64,000 bases of DNA. Origin: Palsa-1439 sp050015495. GTDB taxonomy: Bacteria; Verrucomicrobiota; Verrucomicrobiia; Palsa-1439. The notes beneath the pieces are model-generated. The model saw only the letters and a program-made list of their open reading frames with translations, did no database searches and was not told where the DNA came from. The translations under genes were made by a program, and so were the position numbers. The stretch lies in contig JBEKBH010000006.1 of NCBI GenBank assembly GCA_050015495.1, forward strand, positions 73,640 through 137,639, in the 5' to 3' direction. Of the stretch, positions 54,793 to 62,336 are shown piece after piece; position 1 is the stretch's first letter, and each line of letters starts with the position of its first letter.

Positions 54793-56091
54793 TTAGATGA
54801 GTTTGGGTTTCACTTTCAACGTCAGTCCCTGCATCTCGACAATCTCAACGCGCTGGCCTTGCGCCACGGGCACGTCACTGACCGCCTGCCAGTATTCTCC
54901 TTCGACAAACACTTTGCCGCCCCGCCCGTCAATGTCTGTCAACGCCGTCACCACCGTGCCGCGCATCGTCTCCGCCCCGGCCTTGACGGGCATCCGTTGC
55001 GCCCGCAAGCCGCTGCCGACCACGAAAATGAAAAACAATGCCGTCACCACCGTGGCCGGTACCACCCAGGTCAGCGACAGCCTCAAGTACGGATCGGAAC
55101 GGTCAAACAGCATGAGCGCGCCGAGGAAAAACGCCACGATACCGCCGGCCGTCAACACCCCGTGCGTCGGGGCAAACGCATCGATGAGAAACAGCGCGAT
55201 CGCCACGCCGAACAACACCAGTCCGGCGACGTTCATCGGCAGCGCCGTCGCCAGATACAGCAACAACACCAGCGCGATCACGCCTGCCACACCGGGCAGA
55301 ATCGCGCCGGGGCTGGTCAGTTCCCCAATGATCCCGTACATCACGATCAACGTCAGCACCAGCATCATCTGCGGATGCGCGATGGCCTGAAAAACCCTTT
55401 CGCGCAGGGACAGCGGAATCTCCACCACCGTCGCCGTAGCCGTCTTCAGCTTCTTGCCATTCCCCTCGCGTCCGTCAAGTTGCCTCAACAGGTCGTCGCG
55501 GTCCTTCGCGATGAAATCGATGACTTTCATCTGCAGTGCCTTTTCCGCGCTGGTCGCCGCGCTCTCGCGCACCGACGACCGCGCCCACTCCGCGTTCCGT
55601 TTTCGTTTGACGGCGATGCCCTCGATGTAACTGCTGTAAAAATTCTCCAGCTTCTCCTTCATCGTTTTGTCGATCTCGTCGCCGCCCATCTCGACGGGGT
55701 GCGCCGCGCCGATGGCGGTTGCCGGCGCCATCGCGGCTACATCAGCCGCCAGCGTGATGAAACAGCCGGCGCTGCCGGCCTGCGCCCCTTGTGGCGCGAC
55801 GTAGACGACCGTCGGCACCGTCGAGGCAAGGAACTTCTGCACGATCTCCTTGGTTGGATCGAGCAGTCCGCCGGGGGTGTCGAGTTGGATGAGCAAACAT
55901 TGCGCGCCTCGCGACGCCGCCTCATCGACGGCGCGGGAAATATAGCTGGCCGTTGCCGGTCCGATCACGCCGTTAACTGTAATAAAGCACACGATCTCTG
56001 CGTGCCCGGTCCCCTGACCAGTCCCACGAAGGGTTGGGATTGCCGCGAGAAGAACGATGCAGGCGGCTACAATTGCCCCCCGGCGTTTCAT
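54793..56091 (-). CDS. NfeD-family membrane serine protease
   Basis: 432 aa. A signal peptide is followed by a ClpP-like protease domain with LDTPGGLLDPT and the nucleophile Ser107 in GAQAGSAGCFI. The lysine in DKTMKEKLENF (near residue 145) probably completes the Ser-Lys pair. Four to five membrane helices follow, then a C-terminal NfeD OB-fold (GKVFVEGEYWQAVSD). Homologues cleave the hydrophobic tail of the partner slipin, whose gene follows directly. Confidence 0.92.
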   Translation of the reverse strand: MKRRGAIVAACIVLLAAIPTLRGTGQGTGHAEIVCFITVNGVIGPATASYISRAVDEAASRGAQCLLIQLDTPGGLLDPTKEIVQKFLASTVPTVVYVAPQGAQAGSAGCFITLAADVAAMAPATAIGAAHPVEMGGDEIDKTMKEKLENFYSSYIEGIAVKRKRNAEWARSSVRESAATSAEKALQMKVIDFIAKDRDDLLRQLDGREGNGKKLKTATATVVEIPLSLRERVFQAIAHPQMMLVLTLIVMYGIIGELTSPGAILPGVAGVIALVLLLYLATALPMNVAGLVLFGVAIALFLIDAFAPTHGVLTAGGIVAFFLGALMLFDRSDPYLRLSLTWVVPATVVTALFFIFVVGSGLRAQRMPVKAGAETMRGTVVTALTDIDGRGGKVFVEGEYWQAVSDVPVAQGQRVEIVEMQGLTLKVKPKLI

Positions 56092-56201
56092 GGCTGCCTC
56101 AACCTATCACATCCCCCGCCTTGGGCAACGCAGAAAGTGCACCGCTGAGAGAGATTGTGAATTCGGTGCGATCACAACAACAGGCTCAAGCCGATCGGTG
56201 G

Positions 56202-56663
56202 CTACCGGCCGTGCGCCGCGGGTGGCGTCCACTCCTCCTTGTGGCCGAAGCTGATTCGATTGTCGATCAACCGGATCCATGTCGTGTCGATTCGCCACAT
56301 CGCGGTGTTCGCCAACTCTCGCGTCAGGATTGCGCTGGGCTGTTGCAGGAAGGGGAACCGGGCGCTGTAAATCTCCCACGCCCGCGTCCGCTCCGTGCTT
56401 TCGAGTTGGCGACAGATGCCGCGGAACTGGATGCCCTGAATCTCGTGCCAATGTTGACGGTCGAGTTGGATTGTGCCCGCAACGGACGGATTTGCCAGCA
56501 TCGCCTTCCCGTGGCGTGTTGTCGGATCCGTCACCACATGGAAACGCAATTCGTCGTCGACGGCATAGAACAGCGCAGCCGCGTAAGGGGTACCGTCCTC
56601 TTCGGTGACCGCCAGCGTCAGCACCTGATGTTCGTGCAGGAACTTCAGCAATCGTTCGCGCAC
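56202..56663 (-). CDS. Pyridoxamine 5'-phosphate oxidase-family FMN protein
   Basis: 153 aa with a split-barrel pattern: VLTLAVTEEDGTPYAAALFY, LRFHVVTDPTTRHGKAML and QGIQFRGICRQLE. This fits small PPOX/YhbP-like proteins that bind FMN (or F420 or haem). Exact reaction unknown. Confidence 0.83.
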   Translation of the reverse strand: MRERLLKFLHEHQVLTLAVTEEDGTPYAAALFYAVDDELRFHVVTDPTTRHGKAMLANPSVAGTIQLDRQHWHEIQGIQFRGICRQLESTERTRAWEIYSARFPFLQQPSAILTRELANTAMWRIDTTWIRLIDNRISFGHKEEWTPPAAHGR

Positions 56664-56699
56664 CTCAACCTCAGTAGTTCGCTGAGTCGTGCCCTGCTA

Positions 56700-57125
56700 T
56701 CAGGACAAATTCTTCACGGTGCGAATGGCTTTCTCGGCATCCTCAACCGTGTCCAGCGCCAGATAGCAAACGAACTTCTTGCCGATGGCGGCGGCTGAAA
56801 GTCCCCTCAGGTTGATTCCCGCATCGGCCAGTGCCTTGGCCATCATCATGCCCAGCCCCGGCCGGTCGGGTCCCTCGATGCGAACCGAGTGCAGGCTGTC
56901 AGCCGGCAGGAAGCCGGCATCCGTGGCGCCCTTGACCTGCTCGGTGCCCGCCAACGGAGCGACGAATACCACTCCCTTGCCTGGCTGCTCGGGCGCCCGG
57001 CGGGCGATGACGAATTCTAGGTTGGCCCCGGCCGCGGACAACGGCGCCAGCTTATGCACCAAGCCGCCGACGTGATCCTCGATGGTTGCGGCCCACACCT
57101 CCACCTTGTTCACCTTGAGTCCCAT
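56700..57125 (-). CDS. Two-ACT-domain protein
   Basis: 141 aa made of two ACT-like halves: KVEVWAATIEDHVGGLVHKL in the first and HSVRIEGPDRPGLGMMMAKA in the second. ACT domains bind amino acids or other small ligands to regulate enzymes, but no catalytic domain is attached here. A stand-alone regulator is likely. Confidence 0.82.
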   Translation of the reverse strand: MGLKVNKVEVWAATIEDHVGGLVHKLAPLSAAGANLEFVIARRAPEQPGKGVVFVAPLAGTEQVKGATDAGFLPADSLHSVRIEGPDRPGLGMMMAKALADAGINLRGLSAAAIGKKFVCYLALDTVEDAEKAIRTVKNLS

Positions 57126-57164
57126 GATGACCTCCTCGTGGTTGGTTTCGTGTCTTTTGAACGA

Positions 57165-57626
57165 TCATGCTTCGTCTGTCGACGACTGCTGTGACAAATG
57201 CGATTGCGATTTCCACACCTTCCCCAGTATCTGCAGCGTTTCGAGTTGGAGCGCTTTCTCGATCAGGGGAAACACGGTCCGTTCCTCCTCGCTGAAGTGA
57301 GCGCGACAGGCGTTCAAGGCCGCCTTCAGTCGGGTGCGGGCTTTTTGAAGATCCTTGATCCCTTCCACTCTTTTCAGGAGCCCATCGATTTCCTCATGAT
57401 CGTGGTGCAGACGGGTCAGGTGGTTCTGCTGATGCAGGATGTGATCCAAGGCGATATAGGCCAAATCCGTTTCCGCCCCGCCGTGGTCGCGAAGTGGCGC
57501 CTCTAGGAGGCGGCACATCAACGCGATTTCGTCCACGGTCTTGACGCCGGGCAAAGCGCGTTCAACCTGGTCGAAAAGCGTCAGGAACACGCGGTGCTCA
57601 GCCACCAAGCCATCGATAATGGTCAT
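57165..57626 (-). CDS. Hemerythrin-like cation-binding protein
   Basis: 153 aa, all helical, with histidine/acid positions of a hemerythrin HHE domain: VAEHRVFLTLFDQVE, a His-rich stretch LHHDHEEIDGLL, and CRAHFSEEERTVFPLIE. Such proteins bind a di-iron centre for oxygen or redox sensing. The ATG overlaps no neighbour; it lies 40 bp from the ACT gene on the same strand and may share its transcript. Confidence 0.85.
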   Translation of the reverse strand: MTIIDGLVAEHRVFLTLFDQVERALPGVKTVDEIALMCRLLEAPLRDHGGAETDLAYIALDHILHQQNHLTRLHHDHEEIDGLLKRVEGIKDLQKARTRLKAALNACRAHFSEEERTVFPLIEKALQLETLQILGKVWKSQSHLSQQSSTDEA

Positions 57627-57679
57627 GGCAAGTGAATCCTAGTCCTCGCACGCGCCAAGTCAACTCCGACCTCTCGCTG

Positions 57680-57904
57680 CTATTTCTTCTGCGCCGCTTT
57701 CAGTGCCTTCCACCGCGCCCGCTGCGCTGCGGCGATCCGAGCCAGACCCGCCTTGGTAAATACCGGTTTGCGTCTGACTGCCGGCGCGGATGTTTCATCG
57801 AGTGACGCAAGGGCCTTTATCGCCAGATCCAGCTTTTCGAGTTCGCGCTGGGTAAGTTTACGCTGTGTTTCCAACTGATGGACGATGTTGCTGATCGTAG
57901 GCAT
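57680..57904 (-). CDS. Small basic protein of unknown function
   Basis: 74 aa, with a helical N-terminus (IVHQLETQRKLTQRELEKLD) and a Lys/Arg/Ala-rich end (RIAAAQRARWKALKAAQKK) that resembles the tails of small DNA- or RNA-binding proteins. I have seen similar tails in PVC and Acidobacteria small proteins. Function unknown. Confidence 0.6.
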   Translation of the reverse strand: MPTISNIVHQLETQRKLTQRELEKLDLAIKALASLDETSAPAVRRKPVFTKAGLARIAAAQRARWKALKAAQKK

Positions 57905-58290
57905 GGATCCTCCCGGATTGTTGAACGTTTAACACCTCTCGCCAATTGCCAACATGATAGCAGGGCGGTGGGTCTACTTCAACTGTTTCCCCTCGGGTCG
58001 CGAGAGCAACAATTGAGTGGAATCAGGCGACAGGACCGGTGAGCGGTCATATGGCAGAACGGCGGCGGCGGGACTGATCGCCCTATCTGCCATTGCGTCA
58101 GGCTTCAGACTGGGTATGTTTTGGTTGTGGCATCGACATGCTTCATTGGAGTTGGGGCCGTCGGAGCGGCTCTGGCAAGAATGGCGTGGGTTTTGTTGCA
58201 GGGAATTTTCGGCAGGCGTGAGTAACGAAAACCTTTGGCGACTGGCGTTGAGTGTTGCGCTATCACCAGAAAGGTCTATCATCTCCTGAC
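57905..58290. other. Gene-free divergent promoter interval
   Basis: 386 bp between the divergently transcribed small basic protein and flavin reductase genes, so promoters for both should lie here. No confident promoter, RNA or repeat was seen. Two short open frames of opposite strands lack coding features. Confidence 0.45.
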
Positions 58291-58857
58291 ATGAAACAGT
58301 CGCTCGGCGCTGTGACCCTGATATACCCCGCACCGGTATTCCTCGTCGGCACGTACGATACGGCCGGCAAACCCAATATCATGACGGCTTCCTGGGGTGG
58401 CATCTGCTGTTCGAATCCTCCCTGTGTTGCCGTGTCCCTGCGAAAGGCGACCTACTCGTTTGCCAGCATCGTCGAGCGCAAAGCATTCACCATCAGTATC
58501 CCATCCGAGAACCAAGCCAGGGAAGCCGACCACTGCGGGCTGGTTTCCGGGCTCATCACCGACAAGTTTGCCGAAACAGGGTTGACGCCTGTGCGAAGCG
58601 ATTTGGTCGATGCGCCGTACGTCAAGGAGTGTCCCTTGGTCGTGGAGTGCAAACTGGTCCACACCTTTGAACTGGGATTGCACACGCAGTTTGTCGGCGA
58701 GGTGCTGGATGTCAAAGCCGACAAGGAAGTGATGAAGAAGGACGGCTTGGTGGACGTGCTCAAGGTCAAGCCGTTGATCTTCACCCCTGACACCCAGGAG
58801 TATTACGGAGTCGGCCGATTCATCGGCAGGGCGTTCTCCATGGGTGAGAACGTCTGA
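58291..58857 (+). CDS. Flavin reductase-like FMN protein
   Basis: 188 aa with the flavin reductase-like split-barrel: FLVGTYDTAGKPNIMTASWG, then CVAVSLRKATYSFASI and GEVLDVKAD. These bind FMN and either reduce it or act as NADH:flavin or ligand-binding oxidoreductases. ATG 58291 is at the start of the conserved domain; the frame is open from 58252. Confidence 0.85.
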   Translation: MKQSLGAVTLIYPAPVFLVGTYDTAGKPNIMTASWGGICCSNPPCVAVSLRKATYSFASIVERKAFTISIPSENQAREADHCGLVSGLITDKFAETGLTPVRSDLVDAPYVKECPLVVECKLVHTFELGLHTQFVGEVLDVKADKEVMKKDGLVDVLKVKPLIFTPDTQEYYGVGRFIGRAFSMGENV

Positions 58858-58925
58858 AGTTGGGCCCTGACCAGAACCACATCTTGCTGGACAACATCGT
58901 CAACAGCCGTGGTGAACGGTCTGAT

Positions 58926-59579
58926 TCACTTGGGGTATCCGACAGTTTGCGCCAGGATAATCCTCTGGTCGGGACGCAACTTCATTGACCGTGACAGCGC
59001 CGTCCTGTCAACCGAGCCTCGAACCACCACCGCCAGCCCTTGGGAGGCACAATACAGGTAGACGTTTTGGGCGATGAACCCAACGTCGGCAGCACTGTAA
59101 AGCCGTTTGTCATCCTCTGAGGCATTCGTTATCCTGGCCAGATCAACAACATAAACAAGATTCAGCGGTGCGTCCTTGACGAAGCTCTGCCTTCCGGTTG
59201 CCTCCCGGAGGTCTTTGCCCACCACCGGCGCCAAGGTGTGCGTCTTGGCCTCGTACAGATAGAGCCCCTCCGGCAGGGCGACGTAGACATCGACCTCCTG
59301 CCAGTTCATTGCTGAGGGCGCAGTTCGTTTGCCGGAGTCCGGTCGATTAACGCCATCCGCCGCCCAGAGAAGGTTGGAAAGTTCCTGGGGCGGCAGTGGC
59401 TTGGAATCAAAGCTTCTGGACGACTGGCGTTGTTTTAGCGCCTGCATCAGGGGCCTGCCGATGTCGGTCTGCGGCGGCGGCAACTGAATCGACTTCAGGT
59501 CGCCTGCAAGAACAAATGCCACGCGGAATATGCATCCGACAACAAGCACGGATAGCAAGAGTTTCGGTAATTTCTTCAT
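58926..59579 (-). CDS. Exported nitroreductase-family protein (SagB-like)
   Basis: 217 aa with a signal or lipoprotein-like leader (MKKLPKLLLSVLVVGCIFRV) and then the nitroreductase fold: LKQRQSSRSFDSKPLPPQEL, LLWAADGVNRP, and YSAADVGFIAQNVYLYCASQ. The closest group is the SagB/ThcOx-type FMN oxidoreductases. ATG 59579 has a strong AGGAGG ribosome-binding site. An exported FMN enzyme is unusual; cofactor loading across the membrane would be needed. Confidence 0.85.
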   Translation of the reverse strand: MKKLPKLLLSVLVVGCIFRVAFVLAGDLKSIQLPPPQTDIGRPLMQALKQRQSSRSFDSKPLPPQELSNLLWAADGVNRPDSGKRTAPSAMNWQEVDVYVALPEGLYLYEAKTHTLAPVVGKDLREATGRQSFVKDAPLNLVYVVDLARITNASEDDKRLYSAADVGFIAQNVYLYCASQGLAVVVRGSVDRTALSRSMKLRPDQRIILAQTVGYPK

Positions 59580-59627
59580 CGCTGGCCTCCTGTTTTGAAA
59601 CATTGCGACAATGCACAAATTGTTTCC

Positions 59628-60614
59628 CTACCGGTTAACCGCCTTCATCGCTTCAGCGGGATAGCGATCGCCCGCCGTCATGCCCATCGGCAGTTTCTCG
59701 TCAATCTCCTTGAGTTCCGCTGGCGTCAACTCGACCTCAACGGCATGAACGTTTTCCTCCAGGTATTTTCGCCGCTTGGTGCCGGGGATTGGGATGATGT
59801 CCTTGCCCTGCGCCAACAGCCACGCAAGGGCGAGTTGGGCAGGCGTGCATTTCTTCCGGTTCGCCATGGCTTCCACCCGGCGGACGATCTCCAGGTTACG
59901 CCGCAGGTTCTCCCCTTGAAATCGGGGCATGTCGAGTCGCCGGTCTCCTTGCTCCAAATCTCCGGCTGCCTTGAACCTGCCGCTGAGAAACCCGCGACCG
60001 AGCGGACTGTAGGGGACGAAGGCGATGCCAAGTTCTCGACAGGTTGGGAGCACCTCCTTCTCCGGATCTCGCGTCCAAAGCGAATACTCAGTCTGCAATG
60101 CGGCAATCGGATGAACCTTCACAGCCCGGCGAATGGTGGCAGGGGCGGCCTCGGACATTCCCAGCCAGCGGACTTTACCGGCGTGGACAAGCTCGCCCAT
60201 CGCCCCGATGGTGTCCTCGATGGGGACATTCGGATCGACCCGATGCTGGTAGTACAGGTCAATGACATCAACGCCCAACCGACGTAAGCTCGCGTCGCAG
60301 GCGGAGTGGACGTACTTCGGATGGCCGTTGACGCCGATGAATTTGCCCTGTTCATCCCGCACATTGCCGAACTTGGTTGCGAGAAAAACTTCCGCGCGGC
60401 GGTCTTTGATGGCTTGGCCGACAAGGCGCTCGTTTTTGCCGCAGCCGTACATGTCGGCGGTATCGAGAAAGTCGAGCCCCAGACCGAGAGCCCGGTGGAT
60501 GGTGGCAATGGATTCGGCGTCGTCTTGCGTCCCATAGAACTCGGACATGCCCATACAGCCGAGACCGAGGGCGGAAACTTTCGGGCCGTTTTTACCAAGC
60601 GTTCGTGTCTCCAT
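59628..60614 (-). CDS. Aldo/keto reductase
   Basis: 328 aa. Tetrad residues are in place: Asp and Tyr in FLDTADMYG, Lys in FLATKFG, and His in YYQHRVDPN. The NADPH site PIPGTKRRKYLEEN lies near the end. It is close to the YajO/AKR11-13 type aldo/keto reductases that reduce a range of aldehydes. ATG 60614 is chosen over an upstream in-frame codon at 60644, which would add ten atypical residues. Confidence 0.9.
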   Translation of the reverse strand: METRTLGKNGPKVSALGLGCMGMSEFYGTQDDAESIATIHRALGLGLDFLDTADMYGCGKNERLVGQAIKDRRAEVFLATKFGNVRDEQGKFIGVNGHPKYVHSACDASLRRLGVDVIDLYYQHRVDPNVPIEDTIGAMGELVHAGKVRWLGMSEAAPATIRRAVKVHPIAALQTEYSLWTRDPEKEVLPTCRELGIAFVPYSPLGRGFLSGRFKAAGDLEQGDRRLDMPRFQGENLRRNLEIVRRVEAMANRKKCTPAQLALAWLLAQGKDIIPIPGTKRRKYLEENVHAVEVELTPAELKEIDEKLPMGMTAGDRYPAEAMKAVNR

Positions 60615-60666
60615 GGCAGATGACCTCCGTAACAGATACCACACTGACCCCCGCCACGCTGGGCGG

Positions 60667-61083
60667 CTAGAGATCCTTCGACAATTTCTTGAGCAATAGC
60701 AGCATATCGGTATTGGTGACGATCCCGACGAGCTTGCCGCCCTCGATGACGGGAAGGCTGCTGATGGCCAGACCCAGTATCAGGTCGAGTGCCAGGCCCA
60801 GGTCGTGATCGGGCGAGACAGTGGCGGGCTCCGTCGTCATGACATCGCGGGCTTTGAGTGCGTCGTCGATGTGATATTCTGCGGAGCTCTGTGGGTGCTT
60901 CTTGAAGATGAGGGCGACATTCAGGAGATCGCGGTCGGAAACAATACCGGCGAGTTGATTGTCCCGGTTGACAACCGGTAAGTGGCGGAGGCGGCGAGTT
61001 CGCATCAGCTCATATGCGTCTTTGGCAAGTGTGTCCTCACTGATGGTCACGACATTGGACTGCATTAATTCACGGATCTTCAC
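60667..61083 (-). CDS. Two-CBS-domain protein
   Basis: 138 aa made of a CBS pair: MKIRELMQSNVVTISEDTLA, then VSDRDLLNVA, and VMTTEPATVSPDHDL with LVGIVTNTDML. CBS pairs bind adenine nucleotides and regulate linked proteins; no partner domain is present. Function unknown. Confidence 0.85.
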   Translation of the reverse strand: MKIRELMQSNVVTISEDTLAKDAYELMRTRRLRHLPVVNRDNQLAGIVSDRDLLNVALIFKKHPQSSAEYHIDDALKARDVMTTEPATVSPDHDLGLALDLILGLAISSLPVIEGGKLVGIVTNTDMLLLLKKLSKDL

Positions 61084-61257
61084 CTGGCACCTCTGACACC
61101 CACTGTAACAAATGATTGGTCGCTTTGGAAAGCGCCCAGAGATCGCGACGTTTCCGCCCGCGGCAACGTGAAGCGCAACGTCGCCCCTTGGTGTTGCCGA
61201 AGTGCGGCGCTTACATTAGGGTGGTCGAGGACCATCGCGGACGAGCTGGTGGCAATT

Positions 61258-62148
61258 ATGCAACGCAAGGAACTTGGCAAAAGCGGCGTGCATCTGCCGG
61301 AAATTGGGTTGGGCACCTGGAACTACCACGGCGGCGTGGAACCGCTGCGAACGGGACTGGAGATGGGGGCGCTGTTCATCGACACGGCGGAATCCTATGG
61401 CACGGAGACGGTCGTGGCCGAGGCCGTGCGAGGCATGAGGGACCGTGTGTTCCTCGCCACGAAAGTGTCGCCGGATCATTTTCGTCACGACGATGTCCTG
61501 AAGGCAGCCGACAACAGCCTGCGCCGGTTGCGGACGGATCATATTGACCTCTATCAACTGCACGAGCCAAACCACCGGATCCCCGTGGAGGAAACTCTCG
61601 GAGCAATGGAGGAACTCGTGGACGCCGGCAAGGTGCGGTTCATCGGTGTCTCCAATTTCACTGTCACGGAATTGCAGCGCGCGCAACGAGCGATGAGGAA
61701 GCACACGATCGTTTCCAATCAGGTCCGCTACAACCTGGTCGACCGCACGATCGAGAAGGATTTGCTGCGTTACTGCGAGGCAAACGGAATCGTGGTCATC
61801 GCCCATACTCCATTGGCTCGCGGGCTGCCACACATCCTGGATCGCGACCCGGGCGGCGCATTGGTGGAAATCGCCGGGACCCTCGGCAAAACCCCGGCGC
61901 AGGTCGCGTTGAACTGGTGTCTGCGCCACCGCGCCGTGGTGGTGATACCCAAGGGCAATTCCGCGGAGCACGTCGCCGAGAACTGCGGCGCATCGGATTG
62001 GAGATTGGATCCCGAACACGTCCGTCGCCTGGATCAGGAAATCCGGTTTCGGCGGCGGGGCCGGCTGGAGATATTCCTGCGACGCCGGCTGCCTCCCGGG
62101 GTCAAGAACGGCATCCGGAGCCTGGTCCAACGTCTGCCACGCGGCTGA
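61258..62148 (+). CDS. Aldo/keto reductase, second
   Basis: 296 aa. The tetrad is in FIDTAESYG (Asp, Tyr), FLATKVS (Lys) and YQLHEPNH (His), with the cofactor site VVVIPKGNSAEHV. It is not a close copy of the one at 59628. ATG 61258 starts right before the conserved KELGKSGVHLP. It stands alone on the plus strand. Confidence 0.88.
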   Translation: MQRKELGKSGVHLPEIGLGTWNYHGGVEPLRTGLEMGALFIDTAESYGTETVVAEAVRGMRDRVFLATKVSPDHFRHDDVLKAADNSLRRLRTDHIDLYQLHEPNHRIPVEETLGAMEELVDAGKVRFIGVSNFTVTELQRAQRAMRKHTIVSNQVRYNLVDRTIEKDLLRYCEANGIVVIAHTPLARGLPHILDRDPGGALVEIAGTLGKTPAQVALNWCLRHRAVVVIPKGNSAEHVAENCGASDWRLDPEHVRRLDQEIRFRRRGRLEIFLRRRLPPGVKNGIRSLVQRLPRG

Positions 62149-62336
62149 AACGCCCGCGCAGATGGATCGTCCTAGGCTGCACGCGCTGGACTCCGCACTT
62201 CCCCTTGACCCCGGCCGCATTTCGCCCATGCCGACCAACTGCGCCCCGAACAACAACCATGGCCAACCGTTCAAGATAACTCCCCGTGTTGGACTATTTG
62301 CGAACCTGACGATTTCAGATTCCGAGGTTTACCACG

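Noticed and set aside
58017..58289. 90-codon frame ahead of the flavin reductase gene
   Set aside because: No domain, no ribosome-binding site, and it fills the likely promoter region of a divergent gene pair.
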